Assembly (NCBI RefSeq): GCF_001618425.1 | Contig: NZ_BDCU01000040.1 | Location: 124,001-188,000, forward strand | Direction: 5' to 3' | Source of the DNA: Nocardia fusca NBRC 14340 | Lineage (GTDB): Bacteria > Actinomycetota > Actinomycetes > Mycobacteriales > Mycobacteriaceae | DNA length: 64,000 nucleotides | Part shown: positions 15,693-24,526 of the stretch, one piece after another | Layout: every line of letters begins with the position of its first letter | Position numbering within the stretch: position 1 is the stretch's first letter | Notes under the pieces: model-generated | Told to the model about the DNA's origin: nothing | The model's input: the letters and a program-made list of their open reading frames with translations, nothing else | The model's database searches: none | Program-made: the position numbers and the translations under genes

Positions 15693-16349
15693 ATGAGCCC
15701 CGCCGCCCGCGCGGCCACGAACAGCCGCAGGGCATCGAAACCGGTCGGCGCCGCCGAGTTCGTTCCCGGCGGCGCCGACCTCGGGCGGGTCCGCGCGGCG
15801 GCGGCGGACTGCCGCGGCTGCGACCTCTACCGCGACGCCACCCAGACGGTGTTCGGCGCGGGAGCCGCGCACGCACCTGTGGTCATGGTCGGCGAACAGC
15901 CCGGCGATCAGGAGGATCTGCGCGGGGAACCGTTCGTGGGACCGGCCGGGCGGCTGCTGGACCGCGCGCTGGAGGAAGCCGGATTCCAGCGCGAGGAGCT
16001 CTACCTCACCAACGCGGTGAAACATTTCAAGTTCACCGAACGCGGCAAACGCCGGATCCACAAACAGCCCAGCCGGACCGAGGTCGTCGCATGCTCGGCA
16101 TGGCTGGCCACCGAACTGGATCTGATCGCCCCGGATCTGGTGGTCTGCCTGGGCGCGGTCGCGGCGAAAGCGGTTCTGGGCCCGTCGGCCACGGTGGGCT
16201 CGCTGCGCGGCCGCACCGTCGAACGCCCGGACTTCCGGGTGACCGGGACGGTGCATCCCTCGTCGGTGCTGCGCGCCCCCGACCGCGCGGCGGCGTATAC
16301 CGAGTTCCTGGCGGACCTCACCTACATTCACGACTCCGCGCAGCGGTGA
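15693..16349 (+). CDS. udgX: UdgX-type uracil-DNA glycosylase family protein
   Basis: 218-residue uracil-DNA glycosylase superfamily member. Motif A is VGEQPGDQEDLRGEPFVGPAGR (residues about 67-88), the iron-sulfur Cys residues start at CRGCDLY, and motif B-like VHPSSVLRAP lies near 190. The diagnostic feature is GKRRIHKQPS (about 115-124): UdgX of Mycobacterium smegmatis has a KRRIH insertion whose His bonds covalently to uracil-containing single-stranded DNA, trapping rather than releasing it. The His and surrounding loop are intact. It follows the small basic gene by 7 nt and probably shares its stress-type promoter. Confidence 0.88.
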   Translation: MSPAARAATNSRRASKPVGAAEFVPGGADLGRVRAAAADCRGCDLYRDATQTVFGAGAAHAPVVMVGEQPGDQEDLRGEPFVGPAGRLLDRALEEAGFQREELYLTNAVKHFKFTERGKRRIHKQPSRTEVVACSAWLATELDLIAPDLVVCLGAVAAKAVLGPSATVGSLRGRTVERPDFRVTGTVHPSSVLRAPDRAAAYTEFLADLTYIHDSAQR

Positions 16350-16364
16350 CCCGCGCCGCGCGGA

Positions 16365-16583
16365 TCACCGGCCCGGCCCCAGGCCCAGACGCCGGGTCAC
16401 CCGGTCGACCAGGTCCGGCGGCATACCGGGTTCCCGGCGGGCGGCCTGCGCCTCCCGCCGGCCGGCCTCGGTCACCTCGGCGCGGATACGCCTGACGGCG
16501 ACGGTCATCCGCGCCTCCCGCTCGGCCCGGGCGCGCGCGTCCTCGTCGGGCCGCGGGGTGAGCCGCCGTTGCCCCACTCGCAC
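16365..16583 (-). CDS. Small hypothetical protein
   Basis: 72 residues, Arg/Ala/Glu-rich, predicted helical (ARAEREARMTVAVRRIRAEVTEAGRREAQAA) with a short conserved-looking end MPPDLVDRVTRRLGLG. GTG start without a good ribosome site. It follows the TraB-like gene by 26 nt on the same strand. It may be real but could be a chance frame in GC-rich DNA. Confidence 0.4.
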   Translation of the reverse strand: MRVGQRRLTPRPDEDARARAEREARMTVAVRRIRAEVTEAGRREAQAARREPGMPPDLVDRVTRRLGLGPGR

Positions 16584-16609
16584 CAGTGGATTCGGTACCG
16601 AGCGCCGGG

Positions 16610-17854
16610 TCAGGTGCGCTTGCCCAGCTCATGCTGAAGTGTCCGCAACTCCTCCGACCAGAGCTTTTTCTCCATCGGATCGTCCGTTCCCGCGATCCGC
16701 TGTTCCACATCGGCGATGTCACGGCGAATATCCGACGGCGTGAGGTTCGAGTCCCCCATGAGCAATTTCCCGCTCGTCTGCCCGTACCGATATGTCACAG
16801 GTTCGCCATACCTTTGCTCCAGGATGTCCTGGTGTAAGGCGTAATGACTCGCTCCGTAACCGGCAAATATGTCTGCACCCTGTGCGTTCCGGGCGTCGAT
16901 TCCGTCCAGGATGGCCTTCTCGCGCATATTGTTCCGGAAGGTCGATAGTTTGTTCATCGGGTGATCGCTGTGGACCATATTCGGGTCCATGATACCCTTC
17001 ACGGGAGTACTGGGGTTGAAAGGTTCGCCGAGATACTTTTGATGCCAGGCGAGCATATCGTCATACGTCAGCCGTTGCGGCCCGCCTTCATGGGGCCACG
17101 CACCCGTCGCGATCAACCCTTCTTCTGCAGAGCGCGGCCAGTCGCGCAGTTTGGAGACGATTTCGTCGTCCGATAGGCCCTTGCCCTGGTGGTGCTTCAC
17201 CTGGTTCAAGAAGGTCCAAAGGTGATGTAATTCTTCCCGGCCGGGATCCAGGGAAGCCGCGAACAGGTACGGATCGATATCGGCTGATTCCCCTCGAATT
17301 CCGTGCTGCTCGGCGAGCCCCTTGATATGCCAGTGGTCACCCATGTCGGCGACGATATCGTCCAGTGTTCTGCCACGTACCTTTTCTGCCGGAATCTCGT
17401 ACATTTCGTTCAATGCGACACGATCGCGCCCTTGCGATTCTTCGATAAATATTTCGAATGCCCGCCTTATCAGCGGATACTGCTCATGGTTCGGTTTGGT
17501 ACTATGATATTGGGAGCTGTACCATATTCGACTACCGTTCGGGGTGTCGAATCGAGCGATTCTCGCGAAATGCTTGAATATCCTCTCCGCTGTTTTGTCC
17601 AATGCCTCGGCGGTCAACCGCAGATCGGTGAACCTGTCTGCGGTGAGCGTGGCACCCGGTCGACTGTTGCCGGGCGCCTCGTCTCCGACGAGCCCAGCGG
17701 AGTCTCGGTCCTTGCTTCGGAACACCCCGCTCCCATCAACCGTCCGGCGAGCAGTTGCCGTAATGTCCCTGTGCACTATTCGAGCGAACAGACTGATCGA
17801 GTCTCGCACCATCGAGATGAGTTGTTTGCGAAGATCGGCCAGCTGTCCATTCAC
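16610..17854 (-). CDS. TraB/ChaN-like (Tiki superfamily) protein in a low-GC insert
   Basis: 414 residues, not closely recognised. Two separated blocks suggest the TraB/ChaN/Tiki fold: RIWYSSQYHSTKPNHEQYPLIRRAFEIF followed by a VALNEMYE strand (residues about 105-150), and near the C-terminus ADIFAGYGASHYALHQDILEQRYG (about 325-350), like the xxxGxxH(x)xxL strand-helix at the end of such domains. Members bind heme or act as metalloproteases or conjugation inhibitors. Between them, DMGDHWHIKGLAEQHGI resembles the EGGEMGFAxxLAxxxGI segment of the family. Base composition and codon use are clearly less GC-rich than either side, a sign of horizontal transfer. Starts at GTG; no ATG is available upstream. 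Confidence 0.55.
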   Translation of the reverse strand: MNGQLADLRKQLISMVRDSISLFARIVHRDITATARRTVDGSGVFRSKDRDSAGLVGDEAPGNSRPGATLTADRFTDLRLTAEALDKTAERIFKHFARIARFDTPNGSRIWYSSQYHSTKPNHEQYPLIRRAFEIFIEESQGRDRVALNEMYEIPAEKVRGRTLDDIVADMGDHWHIKGLAEQHGIRGESADIDPYLFAASLDPGREELHHLWTFLNQVKHHQGKGLSDDEIVSKLRDWPRSAEEGLIATGAWPHEGGPQRLTYDDMLAWHQKYLGEPFNPSTPVKGIMDPNMVHSDHPMNKLSTFRNNMREKAILDGIDARNAQGADIFAGYGASHYALHQDILEQRYGEPVTYRYGQTSGKLLMGDSNLTPSDIRRDIADVEQRIAGTDDPMEKKLWSEELRTLQHELGKRT

Positions 17855-18449
17855 AGCGGGTAGTTCCTGCGACGCCCGTCACGGTCGCCTCGGCCCGGGT
17901 CCAGCGCCCCTCCGGATCGTGCAGCTGCTGCGCTCGAGGTGCGGGCGCTCTCCGTGAACATCGTAATCTTATAGCACAGTGCATTCGGGTCTCACGATCG
18001 TCGCGGGACTGCATAGAGTTGGCCTTCGGCGCATGAAACATGCTGCCGCGTAGCTCGTTTCGGTCATCGCCCGAGCCCGGCGCGTCCTTGGGTTGCATGC
18101 CGTCGCCACGGTCGAACTCGGATGAAGCCGGGCCACAGCGGGTCCCTCACCGCGCGACACGTCGAACACCGGGGCGAAGACATCGTTGCGGCGCAGCCAC
18201 TCGTTCATGCGCGGACGGGCCGGCTGCGCCGCGGCGACGTGCAGACCTTCGTGGATGACGTCGGCGCAGGGGCCGATTGTGGCGGCACTCGATGTCGAGA
18301 CAATCACTGACGAGGCCGAGCCCGACGGAAAGGCCGCCCGGCCTGAACGCAGGAACCGGCCGAATAGTTGTCCCCGCGAACGAATTCGGGGCACACTCTA
18401 GGTGACGACGTTCGACGCGCCGATCGAACGCGGGGGCGAGGACACGGAT
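17855..18449. other. 595-bp region without a recognisable gene
   Basis: Several short frames exist on both strands (for example 17969-18394 minus and 18122-18310 plus), but none has a ribosome site, recognisable motifs or normal residue composition. Composition shifts back to high GC toward 18.4 kb. In other genomes the gene before this cassette is a methyltransferase (SCO2525 family); I see no trace of one here. Confidence 0.5.
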
Positions 18450-20300
18450 ATGAGAATTAGGCCGCGGCAACAGCTGCTGGACCTGTGGCGGGCCGTGCTC
18501 GCCTGCTCCTACCGGGGCGACACCTGGACCTGGGGCGGCCGCGACGGCAGCAATTCGATCAGCGACGCCGAACAGTTGCTGTGCCTACTGTACCCGGCGA
18601 CCGAACTCGAGGCCTTCGCCCTGGACCAGCCCGACGATATGGCGGCCGACGCCCGGCGGGCGCTCGACCCCTTCGGCGAGGAGACCCGCATCGGCGGCGC
18701 AGTGGTCGGCCTGCTGGAGGACTACCTGCGGCGCTACACCGGCCCCGACGGGGAACCGCTCTTCGCGGCCGGCTCCTACCTGCGGGCGGCCGGTGATCGC
18801 CCGCTGACCGAGGAACAGCTCGCCCTGGGGGTCGTCGACTCCTATTCCATGTCGCTGAGTCTGTGTATCGCGGCGTTGCGTTTCCTGCGCGGATTCCAGC
18901 GTTTCGTCGGCGGTGAGGTGCGGCGCGAGGCACGCCAGTTGAGCGAACGCATTCCGCTGGTGATCGACGCGGTCGGGATCCGGCTCACCGCCGCGATGGC
19001 GGGCCTGGTGCGCAGTTTCGTCATCCACACGCCCGAGCCGAAATCGGAAGCGGGGCAAGCGATCCTGCACATGATCAACCAGAACCACGCCCCCGCCGAC
19101 GAGGTGATCCGGCGTCTGTCGGCCCGGCTGGAGCGGCTACGGGTCCAGGCGGCCAACGAGGTCCGGCTCAGCCAGACCTCCGAGGTGGACGTCGCCGACG
19201 ACGAGCGACTCTTCGAATGCGGCTGGGGCTGGGGCATCGTGCGCACCGCCGAACCCATCGAGTTCGTACCCGGCGAGGTCGGCCACGCGGCCGGGCACGC
19301 CGAACCGCGTCCCTACCTGTACTTCACCGCCGTCGCCCTCGACGGCATCATCGATCTGTCCTCCCAGCGCATCCGGGAGCTGGACCTGCTGACCGACGAG
19401 CAGCGCAAACTCGCCGACGCCCTGCAGCTGCGGTTCGAACTGGCCCGCAACTACTGGTCCACGGTGGCCCGGTTCGGCGGCGGCCGCTGGCCGCTGGAGG
19501 ATATCCCCTGGCGTACCTCCGACGGCGAGGAATCGGACTACTTCAGTCTCACCGTCACCGCCATCCTCATCCAGGACCTGGTATACCGGGACAGCACCGA
19601 GGACCTGGCCCGGACGGTGGCGGTTTTCGATCAGCTGGCCCGCCGGGGCCGGATCACCAGCCGCCTCACCGCCGGGGACGCGGCCGCGGTCCTGCACTAT
19701 CCGGGTGTCCGGCTGGGCCTGGCCGGGAGCGAGGACATCGGCGGGGGCTCCGTACTCGAATGGTATGTCCCGGATTTCGTGACCATGATGCTCAAACGCT
19801 GCCTGCAGGCGGCGCGCCTGCGCACCGATGTCGACACCCGGGATCAGCTGATGGCGCTCGCCGAGGCGGCGATGGACCATCTGGACGGGCGAATCCAGCG
19901 CGACGGCCCGGCGGCCGGCCTGTGGGACGATCCGGCGGCCCTGCTCGGCCCGGAGTTCGCGGTCGCGGCCGGACCGTCCTGGTTCGTCACCGAGCGCGTC
20001 ATGGAATGCCTGGTGATCGCCTACGACACCTTCCGCGAACCGCCGCTGGCCCCCGCGACCATGGTCGCCCGCGCCGTCGATCTGCTGAGCGAGGCCGAAC
20101 ATCTGCTCAACCAGGAGGAGCTCGAGGTCGAGGGTGATGATCTGACCCCGAAGCAGGCGGCGGTGAACCGTATCCGGCAATCGCTGGACCGGGCCCGCGG
20201 GGTGCTGCACGAGCGTCCGGGTACCGCGTACAGTCTGGCCACCCAGGCGCTGATCCAGCTCGACGAACTGGCGTACGCGCGCCAGGACGCGACGCGGTAG
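18450..20300 (+). CDS. SCO2524-family protein
   Basis: 616-residue, mostly helical soluble protein of an uncharacterised actinobacterial family. It begins MRIRPRQQLLDLWRAVLACSYRG and contains a conserved N-terminal block GRDGSNSISDAEQLLCLLYPATELEAFALDQPDD. No transmembrane helices, P-loop or catalytic motif can be seen. ATG 18450 is preferred over GTG 18402 because GAGGAC lies upstream and the family starts near this point. It leads a four-gene operon (spacers 9, 0 and 1 nt). I assign the family from gene order, size and partner content. Confidence 0.75.
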   Translation: MRIRPRQQLLDLWRAVLACSYRGDTWTWGGRDGSNSISDAEQLLCLLYPATELEAFALDQPDDMAADARRALDPFGEETRIGGAVVGLLEDYLRRYTGPDGEPLFAAGSYLRAAGDRPLTEEQLALGVVDSYSMSLSLCIAALRFLRGFQRFVGGEVRREARQLSERIPLVIDAVGIRLTAAMAGLVRSFVIHTPEPKSEAGQAILHMINQNHAPADEVIRRLSARLERLRVQAANEVRLSQTSEVDVADDERLFECGWGWGIVRTAEPIEFVPGEVGHAAGHAEPRPYLYFTAVALDGIIDLSSQRIRELDLLTDEQRKLADALQLRFELARNYWSTVARFGGGRWPLEDIPWRTSDGEESDYFSLTVTAILIQDLVYRDSTEDLARTVAVFDQLARRGRITSRLTAGDAAAVLHYPGVRLGLAGSEDIGGGSVLEWYVPDFVTMMLKRCLQAARLRTDVDTRDQLMALAEAAMDHLDGRIQRDGPAAGLWDDPAALLGPEFAVAAGPSWFVTERVMECLVIAYDTFREPPLAPATMVARAVDLLSEAEHLLNQEELEVEGDDLTPKQAAVNRIRQSLDRARGVLHERPGTAYSLATQALIQLDELAYARQDATR

Positions 20301-20309
20301 GGGGTCGGG

Positions 20310-21224
20310 GTGCTCGTATTCTCCACCTCCGACAAAGGCGGCACCGGACGTTCGGTGACCAGCTGCAATATCGCGTACCGGTTGTGTATGTCGGGCCGGA
20401 ACGTCGCCTATGTGGATTTCGATTTCGGGTCGCCGACCGCCGGGGCGCTGTTCGAGATCGGCACGGTCGAACGGGGTATCGCCGACGGCGGGGTGCATTC
20501 CTATCTGCTCGGGCAGACCGGGACGGCGGCCCGGGTCGATGTCGGCACCGCCACCGATCGTTCCGAACTCAAACGGGTTGCCCCCCGCTCCGGGCGGCTG
20601 GTGCTGTTCCCGGGCGACGAGGGCGGCGCCGAATTCCTCACCGCCGACGACGCGGTGGTGACCCGCTGCGCCGAACTGCTGGTGGCGCTGGAGCAGGAGT
20701 TCCGGGTCGTGATCGTCGATCTGAGCGCGGGCCGGTCGGTCGCGCTGGAGATCGCGCTACAGGCGACCGCGCTCCCGCAGTTGCGTCGCCGGACAGCGCG
20801 CTGGCTGATCTTCCACCGCTGGACCCGCCAGCACATCCTGGCGGCGGCCGGCCTGGTCTACGGTCCGCACGGACTTCTGCAGACCGGCGCGGCCTGCGGG
20901 CACGATCCCGACGAACTGCTGGGCTCGACCCGCTATATCCGCACCGCCGTACCCGCCGCCAACTCGCATCTCACCGCGCAGCGCGCGGCGCAGGCGGCCT
21001 GGTTGCAGGAACAGGATGTCGCGCTGCGCCGGCTGGCCACCGCCAACCGGCTGGGCGCGACCGCGGTACTGGGCGCCACGCCGATGGAACCGGTATTGCA
21101 GTGGCGGGAGCAGCTGATCCTCGACAGCGATGTCAACGCCCATATCGCCAACCACGAAACGGCGCAGGCCTACACCGAACTCGCGCGGCGCCTGCTGGAC
21201 GTCGCCAGCTGGGAGAGGCTCTAG
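20310..21224 (+). CDS. SCO2523-family variant P-loop protein (ParA/MinD-like)
   Basis: 304 residues. The N-terminus VFSTSDKGGTGRSVTSCNIAYRL is a deviant Walker A of the SIMIBI (ParA/MinD/NifH) class, but the invariant lysine of KGGxGK(S/T) is Arg here (KGGTGRS), while the leading signature Lys is kept. Strand YVDFDFGSPTAGALF supplies the Walker A' Asp, and FRVVIVDLSAGRS the Walker B-like Asp. Loss of the P-loop Lys suggests nucleotide binding without normal hydrolysis. Starts at GTG after an AGGGGG stretch; second gene in the cassette. Confidence 0.82.
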   Translation: MLVFSTSDKGGTGRSVTSCNIAYRLCMSGRNVAYVDFDFGSPTAGALFEIGTVERGIADGGVHSYLLGQTGTAARVDVGTATDRSELKRVAPRSGRLVLFPGDEGGAEFLTADDAVVTRCAELLVALEQEFRVVIVDLSAGRSVALEIALQATALPQLRRRTARWLIFHRWTRQHILAAAGLVYGPHGLLQTGAACGHDPDELLGSTRYIRTAVPAANSHLTAQRAAQAAWLQEQDVALRRLATANRLGATAVLGATPMEPVLQWREQLILDSDVNAHIANHETAQAYTELARRLLDVASWERL

Positions 21225-22226
21225 ATGCGGGACAGGCAGGTCTACACCGAGGCCACCGAACAGCCCTGGGTCGCCCCGGTTCCGCTCTCGCATCTGTCGA
21301 TCGAGGTCGGGCACTTCTATCTCAACGACCTCCTGGGCGACCTCGAGCGGGTGAAGGAGGAGTTCCGCCGGATCGTGCCGTTGGTCGCGGCGTTCACCGA
21401 ATCCGCCCGCGTCCGGTTCGGCCCGGACGTCCGGGTCAGCACCTGCTATCTGATCGACGACTACTTCCAGCCCGATACCGATCCCGCCGAAGTCCTCGGC
21501 AAACTGCTCACCGCCGCCGACGCGGCCGGGCTCACCATCGACTATCTGGCCCGCGAGTCGGGCTGCTGGCAGACCTCGCAGTTCATGGACGGGGTACCGC
21601 TGGGTGAGCCGATCCCGGTCGCCGAGATGGTGGCCGCGCGGATCGTCGCCGAACCGGCGCCGCCCGATACCGGGCGGCGACCGCCGACCGCGCAATCGGG
21701 GTGGCTGTGCAACGGCCGCCGGTCCTCCGAACACGAACCGGCGCAGGCCATGCGCGGGCGCACCTACGAACCGCCCGAGGAGTTCGGCCGCCGCGAGCAT
21801 TCCATCTTCCTGGACGTGCAGTTGTGGAGCACCCAGCTCGTCGACGGCGTCACGGTGACCCGCTGGTCCTGCCCGTTCCTGGCCGCGGTCTGGCATCTGC
21901 TGCGGCTGGGCATGCTGCGCTACCACGGTGCCGCCGTGGTGGATCCGCAGCAGTGGCACGGTGAGCCGTGGCCGCGCCGCTGGCACGAGGTGCCGCCGGT
22001 CGTGCAGCTCACCCCGGACGCGGCGCCGTTCGCGGCGTATCAGACCCTGTCGATGCTGCCCAAACGCTATCTCGGTATCGAACACGCGGTACGGCTGGTG
22101 CTCGACCATCTCGACCTGGACGAGGACGTGCTCGCGCAGGTCATCGCGACCGGTGCGGCCGAGGGCGTGGTGGTCTCGCGCAAGATCAGCGAGCGGCTGT
22201 CCCACCTGCTACTCGACGGGTCCTGA
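21225..22226 (+). CDS. SCO2522-family protein
   Basis: 333 residues. ATG directly follows the previous stop, with GGAGAGG upstream. Recognisable blocks are the start (QPWVAPVPLSHLSIEVGHFYLNDLL), VRFGPDVRVSTCYLIDDYF near 65, the Trp-rich SGWLCNGRRSSEHEP near 160, and YLGIEHAVRLVLDHL near 290. No membrane segment or known catalytic motif. CYLIDDYF and the surrounding acidic residues could bind a metal, but that is speculation. Family assigned by its fixed place between the P-loop gene and the SCO2521-like gene. Confidence 0.75.
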   Translation: MRDRQVYTEATEQPWVAPVPLSHLSIEVGHFYLNDLLGDLERVKEEFRRIVPLVAAFTESARVRFGPDVRVSTCYLIDDYFQPDTDPAEVLGKLLTAADAAGLTIDYLARESGCWQTSQFMDGVPLGEPIPVAEMVAARIVAEPAPPDTGRRPPTAQSGWLCNGRRSSEHEPAQAMRGRTYEPPEEFGRREHSIFLDVQLWSTQLVDGVTVTRWSCPFLAAVWHLLRLGMLRYHGAAVVDPQQWHGEPWPRRWHEVPPVVQLTPDAAPFAAYQTLSMLPKRYLGIEHAVRLVLDHLDLDEDVLAQVIATGAAEGVVVSRKISERLSHLLLDGS

Positions 22227-22227
22227 G

Positions 22228-23205
22228 ATGGCCGCGACCGCGCCCCTGGTCGTCCTCGGTGAGGTACGCACCTGCCTGCTGCCGTCTTCCACCGCGCTGA
22301 CCCGAGCCGAGGCCGGGGAACTACTGGCCCTGCTGCCCGGCTGCGGCGTGCGGTGGCGGGAGCGACCGGGCACACTGGGCCTGTCCCCCACCACGGCGGT
22401 GGGGGTCGATTGCGATCTGCGGCTGGGTGAGCAGCCCGCCCGGATCGTCGGCACCGTGGCCACCAGTCTCGCGCTGGCCGGCGGGCGGGTGCTGCAGTCC
22501 TCGGCGCGCACCCGGGTGGTGCGGGCCGCGGAACGCCGCCGCCAGACCTGGTCCCACTACATCAGCCAGAAGGGGGTCACCGAGGTCGTCACCCGGATTC
22601 CCGAGCGGATGGCGGCGGGAAACGTCCTGGCCGACGGCTATCTCGCCGCCGACCCGCTGCCGGGTACCGCCCCGCTGGACCTGGCGTCGATCAGTGAACG
22701 GCTGCTGGCCCGGGTCCGGGCCGACTCCCGGCTGGACCAGAACCCACCGGTGCAGGCCGGGACGACCCGACTGCGCTGGACGGCCCGGGTCGGCGGCAGC
22801 AGCGGTCCGGCCGCGACCCTGCACCTGGACGACGACACCGTCCGCTCGGTGCGGCTGATCGTGCGCGACGAAACCGATCTGGAGGCGGCGCAACGGTTCT
22901 GCGAGGATCTGGCCGCGCATGATTGGCTGCTGACGGTACTGGCCGACGCACTCGACGAAGCGGACCGGTTCGCCCCGCACAGCCGCGAACGGATCGATAT
23001 TCTGGCGCCCGCTCTCGAACATCTGGCCGGGCTGTGGATGCCGGGCGCGCATACGCCGCCGGTACTGCGCGCGCTGTGGAAGGATCTGCAGAACGATCCG
23101 GGTTTCTCCCGGCAGTGGAACACGCTGGTGGGCCGGTTACGCGACAATATCGCGGTCGCCACGCTGTCGGCGTTGCGGCACAAGATCTTCGACGCGGAGT
23201 GGTGA
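22228..23205 (+). CDS. SCO2521-family protein
   Basis: 325 residues starting at ATG 22228, one base after the previous stop (TGAG-ATG). The N-terminal half has beta strands (APLVVLGEVRTCLLPSS, VGVDCDLRLGEQPARIVGTVATSLALAGGRVLQ). The C-terminal half is helical and ends DNIAVATLSALRHKIFDAEW. A segment RRQTWSHYISQKGVTEVVTRIPE lies near 100. No known domain recognised. Last gene of the four-gene cassette, which ends against a convergent membrane-protein gene. Confidence 0.75.
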   Translation: MAATAPLVVLGEVRTCLLPSSTALTRAEAGELLALLPGCGVRWRERPGTLGLSPTTAVGVDCDLRLGEQPARIVGTVATSLALAGGRVLQSSARTRVVRAAERRRQTWSHYISQKGVTEVVTRIPERMAAGNVLADGYLAADPLPGTAPLDLASISERLLARVRADSRLDQNPPVQAGTTRLRWTARVGGSSGPAATLHLDDDTVRSVRLIVRDETDLEAAQRFCEDLAAHDWLLTVLADALDEADRFAPHSRERIDILAPALEHLAGLWMPGAHTPPVLRALWKDLQNDPGFSRQWNTLVGRLRDNIAVATLSALRHKIFDAEW

Positions 23206-23225
23206 TCCGCCCGCCACAGCCCCGG

Positions 23226-24047
23226 CTACATCCGGAACCACTTCCGGACCAGCAGTGCGAAGAACACCGACATCGATACCGCGCCGGTCCAGGCCTCGAC
23301 GACGAAGAGCGTCCGCACGGCCCGGGGCAAGTCCTGCGTATCACCGGGGCCCGGCGGATTCAGGAAACCGGTGACGCCCATGTAGACCGTGTCGTCGACC
23401 GCCTTCCCACCCAGCAGCAATGCCACACCGGTGAACACCAGCATCTGCAGGATCACCCAGCCCAGCAGCCACGAGGGCCGGTACCCGTGACCACACAGGA
23501 GATAGGAAGCCTGTCCGGCCCAGCGCCGCAACCCGTGCGGTAGTCCACGGGTGTTCGCACGCGCCAGGTGCAGGCCGCAGCGGTCCTCGGCTTCGTCGTC
23601 CTCGTTCACCCGGTACAACGCCATGGCGCGGCGGAACGCCAGCGCCGCGTGGGTGGCCAGGCCCACCTCCGACAGTTGCGCACCGATCGCCTCGTATTCC
23701 TCGGCCAGCAGGGTGTTCTGCCGGGCGCTGAGTCGCAGCGGACCGCGGAACTCGACCTCGGCGGCCATGAGCGCGGCCGGTACCGCGCTGGGAACCCGCC
23801 AGCCCTCCTCATCGGGGCGGGGATCGCGGGCCGCGCCGTAGAGGTGCGGGAAGACCAATGTGTCGGAGTGACGGCGACGCGCGCTGGGCGGATCGTAATC
23901 GTCGAGCACGGCTTCGACGTGCACGGCGAAGGTGTCCAGTGACATCCGCTCGGGATGCGCGGCGGCATCCAGCTCGGCGGTGTAAGCCGCTGCGTGCCTG
24001 GCGATCCTGGTGGAGACCGACGCCACGAACGGCGAGATCTCGCCCAT
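23226..24047 (-). CDS. Membrane protein with C-terminal two-helix pore-like region
   Basis: 273 residues. The first 185 are soluble, largely helical, with a block RNTLLAEEYEAIGAQLSEVGLATHAALAFRRAMALYRV-like TPR pattern (helices rich in small and aromatic residues). The end has two hydrophobic helices (LLGWVILQMLVFTGVALLLGG and GAVSMSVFFALLVRKWF) separated by about 45 residues, the topology of a two-helix ion channel, and the last helix resembles those of Ion_trans_2 proteins. The selectivity motif TVGYG is missing. Start MGEISPF at 24047 is preferred because upstream sequence belongs to the GNAT gene. Confidence 0.65.
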   Translation of the reverse strand: MGEISPFVASVSTRIARHAAAYTAELDAAAHPERMSLDTFAVHVEAVLDDYDPPSARRRHSDTLVFPHLYGAARDPRPDEEGWRVPSAVPAALMAAEVEFRGPLRLSARQNTLLAEEYEAIGAQLSEVGLATHAALAFRRAMALYRVNEDDEAEDRCGLHLARANTRGLPHGLRRWAGQASYLLCGHGYRPSWLLGWVILQMLVFTGVALLLGGKAVDDTVYMGVTGFLNPPGPGDTQDLPRAVRTLFVVEAWTGAVSMSVFFALLVRKWFRM

Positions 24048-24064
24048 ACGAGCCAGTTTAGCGT

Positions 24065-24526
24065 TCAGGGATGGAGTCGGAATTCGTACAGGTCGCGGGG
24101 CTCCCCGGGCCCGAAGTAGCGCTCGTCGTGTTCGACGAACTCGAAACCGGCCTGTTTGAACAGATTTCCGGCGGGATGATTGTCGGGCCGGACCGTGAGG
24201 TACACCGTGCCGGTACCCAGTTCGCGGCATATGTGCAGGGTCTGGTTCAGCAGCGCGCGACCGAAACCGGCACCCTGGTACCGCTTGGCCACGGCGAAGG
24301 TGAACAGCAGCGCCCGTCCGGACTTCTCCAGGGTGAGCGCGTACCCGATGACCGTGCCCGCGACCTCGGCGACCAGCCATTCCGAACCGTGCAGGTCGTA
24401 GAGCTGGCGCAGCATCAGGTACAGGTACGGTTCACCGAACACCTCGGCCTCGATGGCCGCGATGTCCTCGAGATCGGCAAAGCGGGCCTGCCGGTACACC
24501 GGTTGTGGCGCCTCCGCGATATCCAT
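24065..24526 (-). CDS. GNAT-family N-acetyltransferase
   Basis: 153-residue acetyl-CoA-dependent acyltransferase. The acetyl-CoA pyrophosphate loop is VAKRYQGAGFGRALL at about 80-94 (Q-x-x-G-x-G/A), followed by VYLTVRPDNHPAGNLFKQAGFEFVEHDERYF, the usual N-x-x-A-xx-x-Y/F-GF region. The layout resembles ribosomal-protein RimI-like enzymes. Start ATG 24526 follows GAGGGAG. The channel-like gene lies 17 nt downstream on the same strand and may be co-transcribed. Confidence 0.87.
   Translation of the reverse strand: MDIAEAPQPVYRQARFADLEDIAAIEAEVFGEPYLYLMLRQLYDLHGSEWLVAEVAGTVIGYALTLEKSGRALLFTFAVAKRYQGAGFGRALLNQTLHICRELGTGTVYLTVRPDNHPAGNLFKQAGFEFVEHDERYFGPGEPRDLYEFRLHP

Noticed and set aside
17969-18394. 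142-codon minus-strand frame before the SCO2524-type gene
   Set aside because: No ribosome site, no recognisable motif and a Ser/Arg-rich shadow-like composition; I could not link it to a methyltransferase.
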